In this document: piece by piece, positions 1 to 11,605 of the stretch
Layout: every line of letters starts with the position of its first letter
How positions within the stretch are numbered: the stretch's first letter is position 1
DNA from: Saccopteryx bilineata
Lineage: Eukaryota; Chordata; Mammalia; Chiroptera; Emballonuridae
Assembly (NCBI RefSeq): GCF_036850765.1
Contig: NC_089494.1
Location: forward strand, 230,410,779-230,474,778
DNA length: 64,000 bases
Reading direction: 5' to 3'
The notes under the pieces: model-generated
Database searches by the model: none
The model's input: the letters and a program-made list of their open reading frames with translations, nothing else
What the model was told of the DNA's origin: nothing
Made by a program: the position numbers and the translations under genes

Positions 1-480
1 ATAAACTGATTGGCTGCAACACAAATGTCTTCTTATAGTTCTGGAAGTCCAAACTCCAAAATCAATTTCATTGGGCTAAAATCCAGATGTCAGCAGGGCT
101 GGTTTGTTCTGGAAACTCTAGGAGAGACTGTTTCCGTACCTTTGCTAACTTGTAAAAGCTGCCTGCATACCTTGACTTGTGGTCTCTTTCTTCTTCATTT
201 TCGGAGCCATCACTGTAGCATCTTCCAGTCTCTCTCTTGCTCTCTGTCTGTCCTCTGCTTCTATAATCATGTCTCCTTTTCTGATTCCGACACTCTTGCC
301 TCCCTCATAAGACCCTTATGATTACATTGGGGTTACCTGGATAGGCCAGGATAATCTGCCACTTTCAAGAGCTTTCATTTAATGACATAGACAAAGTCCC
401 TTTTGCCAGGTAAATTAAGGTATTTACGAGTTCCAGGGATTTAAAGACATCTTTGAAGGGCTTTTATTCAGTTTACCACA
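1..480. repeat. Old interspersed repeat, not classified
   Basis: The text resembles a common ancient mammalian repeat (motifs such as gtcagcagggct, ttatgattacattgggg, acaaagtcccttttgcc). I recognise the family by its phrases but cannot name it safely. It runs off the left edge. Confidence 0.5.
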
Positions 481-775
481 GAAGATTCAACCAAATTGAA
501 TTTTAAATGACTGTCCTTTCCACCAGAATATATGTACCACCGTAACAGGGAGTTTTGTTTTGCTGCAATTGTCCACCAATGTTTTCTTGGCTTCCTGCTA
601 ATGCAGTGATGGTCACATTTTTACAATTGTCACTGCTGAGGAGGCAGCTTCAAAAAACTCTGGTAATAGAACATCTGAGGTAGAAAAAACAGTATTTGCA
701 AGCCATCATGCCAGAATATACTATTTATTCATATTAATAACACTATTAAATAAATGTCAAAACATTTCATAAGCA

Positions 776-799
776 AATATATATATACATATATATATT
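776..799. repeat. AT microsatellite
   Basis: A short TA-rich run (aaatatatatatacatatatatat). The surrounding 480-840 holds nothing else recognisable. Confidence 0.8.
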
Positions 800-844
800 T
801 AAAAAGCATAACCCATGATTCAAACATAATTTTTTTTCTGGCAG

Positions 845-1065
845 TTTTGCATGGTTTAGAGTGTAAACTCTAAAGTCACACTGCTCTATATTCATATCCT
901 GACTTTGCCACTCATTAGCTGTATGACTGGGCAAATTACTTAGATATCTTCTTCTTCAGTCTCCTCATCTGTGAAATAAAAGTAATAGCTGTACCTACCT
1001 CACACAGTTGTGAGAATTAGATGAAATAATCTAATGCACTTAAAACAGGGCCTGACACAGGGATC
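845..1065 (+). repeat. MIR SINE
   Basis: Follows the MIR core in order: gactttgccactcattagctgtatgac, then gggcaaattactta, cctcatctgtgaaat, gtgagaattagatgaaat, and cagggcctgacacag. Confidence 0.85.
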
Positions 1066-1222
1066 TCTTATAATTCTTATTTTCAATGCAACAATTTTCT
1101 TCCAACATCATTTTTATTTAGTTGCAATTACAGGATACATAAAGCATTGTGTCCTGCTCTTTTAATTTAATGTTCATAGTCTTCCTCCACATTTCTATTT
1201 TATTAACTGAAGTACTATTTTT

Positions 1223-1613
1223 TTTTTTTTCATTTTTCTGAAGCTGGAAACAGGGAGAGACAGTCAGACAGACTCCCGCATGCGCCCGACCGGGATCCAC
1301 CCGGCACGCCCACCAGGGGTGACGCTCTGCCCACCAGGGGGCGATGCTCTGCCCCTCCGGGGCATCGCCATGTTGCGACCAGAGCCACTCTAGCGCCTGA
1401 GGCAGAGGCCACAGAGCCATCCCCAGTGTCCGGGCCATCTTTGCTCCAATGGAGCCTTGGCTGCAGGAGGGGAAGAGAGAGACAGGGAGGAAAGCGCGGC
1501 GGAGGGGTGGAGAAGCAAATAGGCGCTTCTCCTGTGTGCCCTGGCCGGGAATGAACCCGGGTCCTCCGCACACTAGGCCGACGCTCTACCGCTGAGCCAA
1601 CCAGCTAGGGCCC
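1223..1613 (-). mobile_element. tRNA-derived SINE, type A (long)
   Basis: Read on the minus strand: a tRNA-like head ending in CCAGGGC, then a GC-rich body with gggcagagcatcgcc motifs, a gtttccagcttcagaaaaat tail and poly(A). Flanked by the 16-bp duplication described at 1207-1856. Confidence 0.92.
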
Positions 1614-1629
1614 CTGAAGTACTATTTTT

Positions 1630-1840
1630 TTTTTTTTTTTTTTTTTAATTTTTATTTATTCATTTTTTAGAGAGGAGAGAGAGAGAGACAGAGAGGGAGA
1701 GAGAGGAGAGAGAGACGGGGGGAGGAGCTGGAAGCATCAACTCCCATATGTGCCTTGACCAGGCAAGCCCAGGGTTTCGAACCAGCGACCTCAGCATTTC
1801 CAGGTCGACGCTTTATCCACTGCACCACCACAGGTCAGGC
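1630..1840 (-). mobile_element. tRNA-derived SINE, type C
   Basis: Minus-strand copy with head CCTGACCTGTGGTGGTGCAG, the phrase tgccttgaccaggcaagccc and a GA-rich tail. The flanking copies of the same 16-bp duplication are perfect. Confidence 0.92.
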
Positions 1841-1974
1841 CTGAAGTACTATTTTTAATGACAGCCTGATATTTCATAATATTTCTATATTTTGCTTAAA
1901 CATTTCCCTGTTAGTGGACATTTATTTTATGATTATTAGTGATATTATAACCTTACTTCGTAATAATGCTTTTT

Positions 1975-2144
1975 TCTTTCTTTTGAGTGATTTATTTGCA
2001 ACTGTTCTCAGGAGAAAGAGAGAAGGGGAAAAGGCAGGAAGCATCAACTCCCATACGTGCCTTGACCAGGCAAGCCCAGGGTTTTGAACTGGTAACCTCA
2101 GCGTTCTAGGTCAATACTTTATCCACTGTGCCACCACAGGTCAG
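1975..2144 (-). mobile_element. tRNA-derived SINE, type C
   Basis: A diverged minus-strand copy with tgccttgaccaggcaagcccagggttttgaac and a head reading tgacctgtggtggcacag in reverse. Left end approximate. Confidence 0.85.
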
Positions 2145-2339
2145 CCTTTTAAAAAAATTATTTTTAAAGATTTTTTTATTCATTCTTAGGAGTATAATTT
2201 TTGTGTTCAACATTTAAAACTTTTTTCTTCTTCTATGCAGTTCCAAAGAAGCAACTACTTTCATTACATGATAGAATAAAAATCAGACACATTGTATTAC
2301 TGCAATGAAGTTTCTATACAAGACTGATCAAATTTTCAT

Positions 2340-2480
2340 TATCATTGTTGTTGTCACTCATTCATTCAACAAACATTTATTATTCTCTAGGATGTGTCAG
2401 GTTTTCTTTTGGGATAAGGAGGAAGTTAGAAGAGGAAGCCAGAAATTGACAAAAAAGAGTGTGGGAAGCTCCGAACACAA
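2340..2480 (-). repeat. Possible L2 3'-end remnant
   Basis: The phrase cattcattcaacaaacatttattattctctaggatgtgtcaggtt matches the antisense L2 3' end. Short and diverged. Confidence 0.4.
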
Positions 2481-3409
2481 ATACCACTTTATATACAAAC
2501 CTTCAGGTTGATTCTCTGTATCTCCTTATGCGTAACATGGAATCTACACCCAAGTTAAAAGGAGGCATTTTCTCCTCTCTAGCAACTAAAATTATGTCAA
2601 TTTGATCTTGCTCATCGAAACATACAAATTTTATAGAAGCCATGGGGATATTGTGTAAGAAGGAAGTCCCTGTCTCTAAGAAGTCATAGATGCCCTTTTA
2701 CCTGCTACATTTCAATTTTATTAAAATAAAAAGACAGTAATAATATTGTTTGAATCTTCTCCATGGAGGAGGAGGGAGAAATCTTTTTAATTCCACCATC
2801 AGATCTCTTCTTTTGACGGTGCCCAATGTAAAAGTCTGAGTTAATACTCTGTTTTCTATTAAAGCTACTAAACTTTTCACATCAGAAATAGTAAAGATTG
2901 AGCTTTTTTTTTTTAGCCCACCACATCCTGAGTTCAGTTTTACACCTTTTCATTAATGTAGTTGAAATTCTCTCATTATGTAGTTTCTCTCTTTCAGTCT
3001 CTGTCTGTCTTTTCAACAACACCCTGCTGAGTTTCACTCGGTGAAGTGCCAGTTTTCTTCACTATGTGCCTTGGGGATGACATTCCTGTGGCAACTGCCT
3101 AAACTGTTTGACTAATAAGGCAACGAATGCTTTCTTCAGCAAACAGTATAATATTATGGAAACTGTCCCAATTATCACTGATAAAGAATTATGTTGATCT
3201 AGATGTTTTGGTTATAAATCAGCCCACTCTGGTTTTCTTGAGAACTAAGAGAGACAACCTAGACATTCTTCTCCCTTCTAATTTCATAAACTTTGAGAGC
3301 CTCATTTCCATTAAGGCAGCAATATGAGCCACCAGAGTCACCTAGCTAGCGTAGGCAAAGTGAGTTAGAAATCAGTTTTCTAGTCACTACAATATCAATT
3401 ACCTATATT
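2481..3409. other. No recognisable feature
   Basis: AT-rich sequence upstream of TEC. Its short open frames lack coding character. Nothing else seen. Confidence 0.6.
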
Positions 3410-3586
3410 TTCTTTCTTTATTTTTAAAGAAAGGAAAGAGAAAGAGGGGGGAGAAGTGGGAAACATCAATTTATAGTACAGTAGTTGCTTCCTGTCTGTG
3501 CCTTGGCCAGGCAAAACTGGGGTTTTGAATCGACAACCTCAGTGTTCCTGGTTAACACTTTAGCCACTGCGCCACCACAGGTCAGG
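3410..3586 (-). mobile_element. tRNA-derived SINE, type C
   Basis: Minus-strand copy (tgccttggccaggcaaaactggggttttgaat, then gccaccacaggtcagg). Diverged. No clear target duplication. Confidence 0.85.
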
Positions 3587-4479
3587 TTCAATGAACTATC
3601 TTAAGACAGTTCTTTTAGGGATTAATTTGATGAAAGTTTTAAGTCCTCTTACATATAAGTATGTGTATATGAGCACTTTTCTTGGGAGAAAACCAACTTT
3701 ATTACCATAATTACACTAACTAGAACACACACACTCTCTCTTCTCACACATGTACACACACATTTTTTCCCCCCATATAATTACAGAAAGTTTCTGACCT
3801 CTGCTCCATCAAACAACACATGTCTTGGGGGAAAATGTGTCAACCGGTCATCAGGAGTATCTGAATGGGTGAAGACAGGCAGGAGAGACTGGGGCTGGGA
3901 GAAGACAACGGATCACAAAAGAGAACTTTTATGAGATTCATTCTGAGGACAGGTCACTGTACTCGAGGCCCTCACCAGAGTAAATGAGGATTTAGAATCA
4001 GAAGGCCTTGGTTCAGATCTGTGCCCTCTGCCCTCTTCCCATGTGTCTCCACCCCCGGGCCCATTTTTCCTAATTGTATGACTTTAGGTAAGTCTTTAAA
4101 CCTCTGCGATCCTTAGGATTTTTTTAAAAAATGCAATCTTGTCAGATTCCTTCTCATATCATGAAATAGGATAATTTTTAGTGCACTTGCCAGTCCCGTC
4201 CTCATCTGCAGGCTGACTGCCAGTTCTGTTATTCAGGGCTCAGCTGCATTGTTACCCCTGAGAGGAGCCTCTGCCACCACCAGATCTGAATTAGCCTCCT
4301 TCTCCATCACTCTCAGTTCCATCACCCTGCTTTATTTTAGTTAAGACACTTTTCACATGTACAATTGTTTCCTTTTTACTTATTTGATTACCTATTGTCT
4401 CTCTCCCCACACTAACACAAAACTCCTAAGCCTGTACCATGGTTACAGTTCCTGGGACATGGTGGACTGTCAAATTTTG
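3587..4479. other. No confident feature
   Basis: Contains a CA/CT-rich stretch near 3725-3770. The phrase ttgtatgactttaggtaagtc near 4073 may be a decayed MIR. No gene seen. Confidence 0.5.
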
Positions 4480-4700
4480 GAGTTAGGAAAGCAGTGGTTT
4501 AGGACACAGACTCCGGAGCAGGACTAGTTGGCTTTGAAATTTAGCTTTTAAATTTACTAGTTGGGTGACATCAGGCGGGTTAACTTCTCTATGCCTCACA
4601 TTCACCACCAATGAAAATGAGGGATTTGATAACTTATACTTTATAAACATGTTAATACACTTAAAGTACTTGGAAGTACTTTGGCACATTGTAAATCTTA
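4480..4700 (+). repeat. MIR SINE
   Basis: Carries gactccggagcaggactagttggctttgaa, gttgggtgacatcaggcgggttaacttctctatgcctcac, and a 3' part with ttaatacacttaaagtacttgg. Confidence 0.8.
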
Positions 4701-4784
4701 CCTACCGTATAAGCACTGTTTTATACTCTTCGATGAGTGAATAGAGTGTTAATACATTAATATGAGCACACGTGATCCTTATCA

Positions 4785-5428
4785 TAAGGTGACCAACTTT
4801 AAAAAATTTTATTATTGTTATTATTAAATTTAATGCAGTGACATTGATAAATCAGGGTACATATGTTGAGAGAAAACATCTCCAGATTATTTTGACATTT
4901 GATTATGCTGCATACCCCTCACCCAAAGTCAAATTGTCTTCCGCCACCTTCTATCTGGTTTTCTTTGTGCCCTTCCCCTCTCCCCACCTCCCCTCTCTCT
5001 CCTCCCCACTCCTTTCCATCACATTCTTGTCCGAGTCTCTGAGTCTCATTTTTATGGGTGACTAACTTTTTTATACAATGAAAAGGACAAAAATAAGTTG
5101 AAGAAAACAATATCGTAAATAAAAGAAACATTTTATTCACTGCAACAATACACTATAATATAATAAATGCATAATAAAAACATTTTTAATATTTTATATT
5201 ATAATTATTTACATGCCTATTAATTTTTAATAAGTAAGAAAAAAGTAATCATTTAGGTACTAATACATCACATCACACGCAATGGATCTACTGCATCGAT
5301 CGAATACGGACATTTACAGATGAGTCTTCCAATATCAAAAAGGAGGACATGTGGGAGGACACTTTTCAAGGTAGGACAGAATTTACAAAAGGACTGTCCT
5401 CCCTAAAGGAGGACGATTGGTCACCTTA
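4785..5428. mobile_element. Candidate short DNA transposon with TA-flanked inverted ends
   Basis: Ends are exact 12-base reverse complements: TAAGGTGACCAA at 4785-4796 and TTGGTCACCTTA at 5417-5428. The outer TA fits a Tc1/mariner-type target duplication. Removing the L1 insertion at 4801-5069 leaves about 375 bases, a typical non-autonomous size. Inverted repeats are short and no transposase is present, so the family is open. Confidence 0.55.
4801..5056 (-). mobile_element. L1 3'-end fragment, 5' truncated
   Basis: Antisense L1 3' UTR: T-rich left end, then gcagtgacattgataaatcagggtacatatg and a C/T-rich tract at 4970-5030. Flanked by GGTGACCAACTTT (4788-4800) and GGTGACTAACTTT (5057-5069), a 13-bp duplication with one C/T difference. 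Confidence 0.8.
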
Positions 5429-5826
5429 CTCAGGTTTGACAGTGAAAAAAGATTCACTTTTTGGGTAAAAGTCGTTGCTTCGTTCCATGGCACTGTGTCA
5501 TCTGCCTGGCCCCCCACCGCTTAGCGGAAGAGGTGCGGTCCCTAACTCAGACAGAGTCCCCTGTCACCCACAGGTGGCACTGCTCGAGGTTCTTCCACGC
5601 CAGCAATGTCCGAGCCCTCACGGGGTGGTTCTCCTAGGGTAGGAACCCCCAGATTAGGGAGGCCCCGCGTCGCGTCCAGGAACCCAAGGGACGCTCCTGA
5701 GACTTTCCCGAAACTTCCGCAGGGGTGCGGGACCCGGGGCGCTGCGCCGACCGGTTTAGGCCTGTAGTCTGGGTAAACCGTGGAAGGGCGGAAAACCGGA
5801 CTCGGCTCGCAGTAGTGAGAGGGGGT

Positions 5827-5886
5827 GGGGCTCTCGGAGGACGGGGCGGGGCTCTCGGAGGAGGGTGGGGCGGGGCTCTCGGAGGA
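5827..5886 (+). repeat. GC-box-bearing short tandem repeat in promoter
   Basis: The 15-mer GGGGCTCTCGGAGGA occurs three times, at 5827-5841, 5848-5862 and 5872-5886, spaced 21 and 24 bases apart. The spacers carry the GGGGCGGGG boxes, so each unit adds one Sp1-type site. Confidence 0.85.
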
Positions 5887-5920
5887 GGGGCGGGGCGGGG
5901 CGATCGGGGGCGGGGCTGGC

Positions 5921-6000
5921 GAGCGCCGAGCTCCGGACTCCGTGACGCGGGCAGACTTCACACTCTTTCAGACTCTGCACCACCGATGCGCTCCAGCCAG
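5921..6000 (+). other. TEC: TEC exon 1 (5' UTR), 5' end undetermined
   Basis: The exon is inferred from a full-consensus splice donor, CAG|GTAAGG, at 6000|6001, just downstream of the GC-box cluster and inside the CpG island. It is the natural partner of the acceptor at 36401. The transcription start cannot be fixed from sequence, so the left coordinate is approximate. The exon contains one ATG at 5986 in a weak context (C at -3, C at +4). Its frame stays open to the donor and continues in frame into exon 2 (see findings). In the conventional gene model this exon is untranslated. Confidence 0.6.
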
Positions 6001-6480
6001 GTAAGGGTGCTGGGGTCCGCAGGGGTGCCCTGGGGACTGCGGCACTTCGGGCGGGGAAGAGTGGGGACCGGAGTGGGTGCGGTGAGAGGTGGCATCCACA
6101 TGTTCAGGGACTGATCAGGGACTAACCCTCGTGGAACGAGGAAGGATTTTCTCTCCTCCGCCCCGCGGCGAGCGCGTCACCCCAGTTAGGGACTCGGTCC
6201 TTTTCCGTCCGGGAAGAAGGGACAGGTGCGCGTTCCGGCGCGGTCCGGGCAGCGGCCGCCTCTCCACCTCCTGGGCTCCAGCACCGGCCTCTCCGAGGAG
6301 CACCGGCCCCTTTCCCTTTGGGTCGCGGGGCCGCGGCCGCTCTGGGGCAAGTTCAGCTTTGGGTTCACCTCCAGCTGCGCGGCAGACAGATTCCTCCTGT
6401 CTGCTTGGGCGGCAGCGCAGGCTTGATTGAAAGTTGGCAGAATCCACGGAGACATTCCACAGCCGCACGTGTCCGAGCCT

Positions 6481-9400
6481 CACCCCACCAAGCTCACTTT
6501 TTTCTTTTTTAAAACAATCTGGGAAATTCCATTTGAATCTTAAAAAGAGAGTTCGGTGAATGCAGGTATCGAAAAAACTAGGGCCTTGACCCAGGAGTGT
6601 GCACTTTTTCTCAGATCCCAAACTCTAGTTTGGAAACACTCATCTATGGTCATTCGTTGGAAGTTGGCATATTTGATTAGATGGGTTGATCTCAATGTGA
6701 ACTTGAGACAATAGGGTGGTTAAGTGGGTTTGAAGGTTATCCAAAATGAGCATATACCCTGTATTTTTCCAGTGATTGCCCATTTTTCCATTTCGGAAAT
6801 TCTGAGAATTTACTCTCTTCCAGATAATTCTCCCCTAAAGAGCAGGGAAGGAAAAAACAACCCTGACAAATCAGTGTGTTTCCCAGTTTGTTGCACGGGT
6901 AGCTCCTTAGTCTGCAAGAATCACAGGTAGTATGGAATGTTAGGATTTATATGCAGAAAAGTGTGTGTAATTTTCTCATTATGTATTTGAAAGTATTTTT
7001 TAAATTTAGTTACATTTTCATTGTTTAGTGAAGATACTACTACTCCGTACTCCAGCTAAGCTGCTCAATACATTACTACTCTTGCCAACTCATGATGCTT
7101 ACTGCAGTGTGTTTATGTTAATCATCTTAGTTCTTCTCCCAAGGATGTGTGTGCACCGTGGTTTGTGGAACTGTACAGGGCAAATCAGTGCTGTGCTCTA
7201 GTTAGCCCCACGTTGGTCTCTGAACTAAAATTTTCACATCTGCCCATATATGAAGGAATATAGAATATTAATGTATGCTCTAGCACTTCCAACCTGATGT
7301 TTACCTACTTATTCTGTATCAAGATCAAGATAATCATCAGGTATTTTCAGCTGCTAGTTACTCAGGGCAGGGGCCGTATTTTAAAAAATTATAGTAAAGC
7401 TGAGAGAATGGCGACTTATGCTCCCTGAAGTTGGCTCTTGACAGGGTAGTTGGAGGGGATGTGGGCAGTGTTGGGCCATGTTTATGCTTGGGAAGGAATT
7501 GTTGGTCTCCCTGCCTTCCTCTGGGTATCCAGAGTGCTGGGAGCCTGGGCCTTATGCCTCTAAGCACACCTCTGCCTACAGGTTCCTCCAGGTTGACAGG
7601 TGTTGGTGTCTCCAACCCCTCCTCCCCAGCTCTTCTAGCTCCTTGTCATCTACCCTAACCCACTCCCTCATTGCCACTCCCTAAGGTCTTTGCCTTAGGG
7701 AGAATGACCTTAATGGACAAGGCAAGGAGACTTGGTCCACATGATTGACAGGAGTGTTAACCCTCAAGTCTGGTGCTGGGTTCCGTGTGGATGCTAAGTA
7801 AACTACTGTTGACAACAGTGTCACTCATTTCACAGAGCTTTCTATGCTCTCCTTTTATCCAGACTACACAGGCAAAGTGGAGTACCTGAAGTTGAACCTG
7901 GAGTAGCCTTTTGGGGGGGCTACCTGCCTTGGTTGGATTAGGGTCATGAATTGGACCTTCAAGCCTATTAAGAGTGAGATTGGCCCATGGTCACTGGCAA
8001 TTTTAAAATTACCCTGAACCATGTGATTATGCCATGAGACTAGCTTGTTGAAAAGAAGCCCAGAGGAGGGGGTCTTAGTCCTTGCCTCCATCTCCAAATT
8101 TGTCCACCTGGCCTTGACGTGTCTCTGCTCAGCTCAATTAGTCTTTTCTTGGATTGGATTATAATCATCGTCTTTCTCAGCACATTTGACTGCTCAGAAA
8201 TCAGAACTCAGATGACCACATGTACTGTGGTGTAGAAAATTACATTGTCTTTTGTTTAGGAGAATATAGATTTCTCGACTAACCTCTTCTGAGAGAGTAG
8301 AATGGTTTGGCCATGGCACTGTGCTGCCATTTTCCCTGCCTTTACTAATAATAAACGTTTTCTGACTATTCTGAGCCCAGTTTGGACCTCAGAGTCCTTA
8401 CCATTCTAAGCATCCACTACCAAATGATCACAGTTGTCATAGGAAAGCCTCTCTCTTAGCCCTAGGTTAGATAGTATACTATATAGTTTACTGGTCATAG
8501 AGCCCTTGTTTCTATTTCTCAAATTCATTTGTCTAGGAGGACTCATTCTGTCACCTTGGCCTCTGACTCTTACCTCTCAATGAAGTTCAGCTTCTGTAAG
8601 TCTAATATTTTTATCTTAAAGGTGAGCCTGGTGTCATTGGTGGCCATGTGGCTTCAATGGAGGTTATCATTGTTTCCTTCTGGAGACCAGTTTATCACAC
8701 AGTTGTCTTACCACCAGCAACATCCTCTCTTCCTGCTTCAGAGCTCATACCCTTCTTGGAATGTGCACCAAGTTCCTGTTTCTGGCTGGGCTGAGCAGAG
8801 AAGATTGACTACCCTCGCCTTGTGGGTCATCTCAACTTTCCCAACCCTGTTTTACCAGTTGAGTTGTTCCTCAGGCTTCCCTAAGGCATGGTGACCTTCC
8901 AGCTTTCTATTCCAGAAGCTTGATAACATTAACATGACTTTATGCTTACACACAGAGGAATGATAACCAGTCAGCTTCCACTGAATTGAGAAAAGCGTTG
9001 TTCCCAAACTGCCTTATCTGTAAAGAAAAGGCAAAGCTCTACTCCCAAGGTGGTGGCTATGCATTGGGAATACAGAAAACACCAATACTGGCAATTGTTC
9101 TATAGTGCAGCAGGTGCAGCTCTAGAGGATGACAGTGAAGGATGAGATGGTTAGAAAACACATCCTCAGCTGGAACCCACCAGGTACCATTATGAATGAT
9201 AGCTTAGCCAGCACGAATACCTGTAGTGTGCCTTCTTTCTTCTGTGCTTCCACAGGCAGCCTTCCTTTTCAAAATAAAACCATTGAAGCCATTGCAACCT
9301 CTCTTTCCACGCAGTGTAGTTTTGCCCTAATGTGCTAAATGCTTCATGTAAGTTCTTTTTGTGATTGCTCACCTAGGGAAGAGCATAGGGCTTGATAAAT

Positions 9401-9832
9401 ACTTAACACACTGAATGAATTCTCCAGATAATTCAGATAATTGTGGACCCTTGGCAGTTAAGAAAAAAAAAAGATATTTGATCATAATTATTCAAGTTGT
9501 ACCCAATAGCCTAAATTCTTCAAATTTTGATTGGACTTTCACTTCACTTTGTGTAGATTGAAGCATAGAGCATTCAACTTAAAATTCTCCAAATATATTG
9601 TTTCTAATTATTTAGACATATTTCTCATTGAAAACATTCTTGAAAGGGTGACATATACTATTATTATATTTCTGCGTCGATATATTTCTTCTTAGCATAG
9701 TGTTGTGATTCTCTTGGTTTTTATGGCTAAGATGAGTGGCTTTTGGAGGACAGAGGAGAGTTTGTGTTGATTAGGTTGTCTAGTCTGGTGAGTTTTATGT
9801 TTCTAAAGGAGGAAGACCTCTTTGGATTTCAG

Positions 9833-9833
<1 letters not shown>
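6481..9833. other. TEC: Intron 1, no gene seen
   Basis: No exon is supported. Around 7880-8420 the text has an LTR-like feel, with a late AATAAA-like signal (aataataaacg, about 8348) after a C/T-rich part, but no ends could be paired and I do not call it. Confidence 0.5.

Positions 9834-9874
<41 letters not shown>
9834..9874. repeat. (TG)n microsatellite
   Basis: An uninterrupted TG tract of about 20 units. Likely length-polymorphic. Confidence 0.98.
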
Positions 9875-9876
<2 letters not shown>

Positions 9877-9962
9877 TTCCTTTTGGGGCTATATATCATT
9901 TATTGTTTAAGCTTAAAAGCTTTTAAAATGCTTAGCTACCTTGTATCAAATTGACAGACTTT

Positions 9963-10329
9963 TTTTTTTTTTAATTTTTTTTTTATTTGTTTATTTTTTT
10001 ACAGAGACAGAGAGTGAGTTAGAGAGAGGGATAGACAGGAACAGAAAGACAGGAACGGAGAGAGATGAGAAGCATCAATCATTAGTTTTTCGTTGCACAT
10101 TGTGACACCTTAGTTGTTCATTGATTGCTTTTTCATATGTGCCTTGACCGTGGGCCTTCAGCAGACCGAGTAACCCCTTGCTGGAGCCAGCGACCTTGGG
10201 TTCAGGCTGGTGGGCTTTTTGCTCTAACCAGATGAGCCCACGCTCAAGCTGGCGACCTCGGGGTCTAGAACCTGGGTCCTCTGCATCCCAGTCTGACGTT
10301 CTATCCACTGCGCCACCGCCTGGTCAGGC
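9963..10329 (-). mobile_element. tRNA-derived SINE, type B
   Basis: Minus-strand copy. Its head reads cctgaccaggcggtggcgca, and its 3' part carries gatgcttctcatctctctcc and poly(A). Flanked by the perfect 17-bp duplication TCAAATTGACAGACTTT (9946-9962, 10330-10346). Confidence 0.93.
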
Positions 10330-10775
10330 TCAAATTGACAGACTTTAAATTGTCATATACTATGTGAGATAATCATAATATAAAATCCCTGTCAAATATA
10401 CCCTGTTCCTTTTATCTTTAAGTTTTGTGAAGGTCTAGCCTGATATAATAGGAAAGAGTTGGACTCCTTTTTATCCTGAGTAGAGCTCTAACACGTCTAT
10501 TGGTTACTATTTCCTTAGGAACTCCCATGCCTCATATATCCCCCAATATTATATTTCAACCACTACTTGTGGGTTCTTCACATGGTCACCCCCCAAATGA
10601 GATTTTGACTTTCTTTCTCTACAAAGGAGTGATTTCAGAGTTTATTTTTCTGCAAATATAATTTAAGCATGCAGTAAAGTTAGTTTTCACTATTGGGATT
10701 ATTTTTGTTTCCTCGAAGGCACTTGGCTTTCTTTTTTATTCTTTTGTTTTGAGTGATAAAAATGCTTGATTCTTT

Positions 10776-10963
10776 TTAGATTTTATTTTTTCATTTTTAG
10801 AGAGAAGGGGGAGAAAGGGAAAGAGAGAGAGAGAGAGACTGATAAAATGGGGAAGGAACAGGAAGCAGCAACTCTCATATGTACCTTGACCAGACAAGCT
10901 CAGGGTTTTGAACTGGTGACCTCAGTGTTCCAGGTTTATCCACTGTGCCACCACAGGTGAGGT
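10776..10963 (-). mobile_element. tRNA-derived SINE, type C
   Basis: Minus-strand copy with a perfect 17-bp flanking duplication AAAATGCTTGATTCTTT (10759-10775, 10964-10980). A GA-rich tract lies at 10800-10840. Confidence 0.92.
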
Positions 10964-11138
10964 AAAATGCTTGATTCTTTAACCATGCAAAGAAACAGAA
11001 ATACAATTTACCTGAGTTATGCATGTTGTTAGATATGTAAATATAGATATGATGCTTTAAAATTTTTTTTAAAAATTGTCAACTGGATAAGTTGTCACAT
11101 ATTTAAACCAGTTCTAGAATCATTGCACTAAAGAATTC

Positions 11139-11140
<2 letters not shown>

Positions 11141-11175
<35 letters not shown>

Positions 11176-11384
11176 CAGAGAGAGAGAGAGAGTCAGAGAG
11201 AGGGACAGACAGGGACAGACAGACAGGAAGGGAGAGAGATGAGAAGCATCAATTCTTCATTGCAGCACCTTAGTTGCTCATTGACTGATTTCTCATATAT
11301 GCCTTGACTGGGGGCTACAGCAGACTGAGTGACCCCTCCGCGTCTCAGTCCGACTATCTATCCACTGTGCCACCACCTGGTCAG
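11141..11384 (-). mobile_element. tRNA-derived SINE, type B, with TG-expanded tail
   Basis: Minus-strand copy whose 3' tail is now a (TG)17 microsatellite (11141-11174). Flanked by ACTAAAGAATTCTT (11127-11140, 11385-11398), perfect over 14 bp. Confidence 0.9.
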
Positions 11385-11605
11385 ACTAAAGAATTCTTAC
11401 TCATAGGTTCTAGAGTTGTAGCTGGAAAAGGTATTTGGGGCTCAGCAGCTGGTGACACATCCTCTTGACATCCCTAGACTGGGGAGAGATCTGGATGCCA
11501 CTGAGAGTCTCAGTTCTCAGGGAGCTCTTTGGACTTGCCCTTCCATCACTAAAATATTGTTGTTCTATAGAGTTTTATATGTTTACTGTAAAAAATGTAA
11601 GCAGT

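Larger units (their letters stand above)
1207..1856. repeat. Three copies of one 16-bp target duplication around two SINEs
   Basis: CTGAAGTACTATTTTT occurs identically at 1207-1222, 1614-1629 and 1841-1856. The first two copies flank a type A SINE and the last two flank a type C SINE. Confidence 0.95.
5500..6480. promoter_or_regulatory. TEC: CpG island / TEC promoter region
   Basis: This is the only long GC- and CpG-rich stretch of the window that is not a SINE. It includes two GCGGCCGC octamers (6252-6259, 6333-6340). Upstream of the likely exon 1 lie five perfect GGGGCGGGG boxes (5843-5851, 5867-5875, 5887-5895, 5892-5900, 5907-5915), the classic Sp1/KLF site. ETS-core matches occur at 5524-5530 (GCGGAAG) and 5713-5719 (ACTTCCG). 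No TATA box is seen at a suitable distance. A TATA-less GC-box promoter with ETS sites fits a blood-cell kinase; Sp1 and Ets-factor use is established for the related BTK promoter. Its use here is inferred. Island edges are estimated by eye. Open frames across this stretch are a by-product of high GC content. Confidence 0.85.

Noticed and set aside
5542..6621. Several 66-168 codon frames around the TEC promoter
   Set aside because: High GC content removes stops, and frames overlap on both strands. Only the exon 1 donor is supported.
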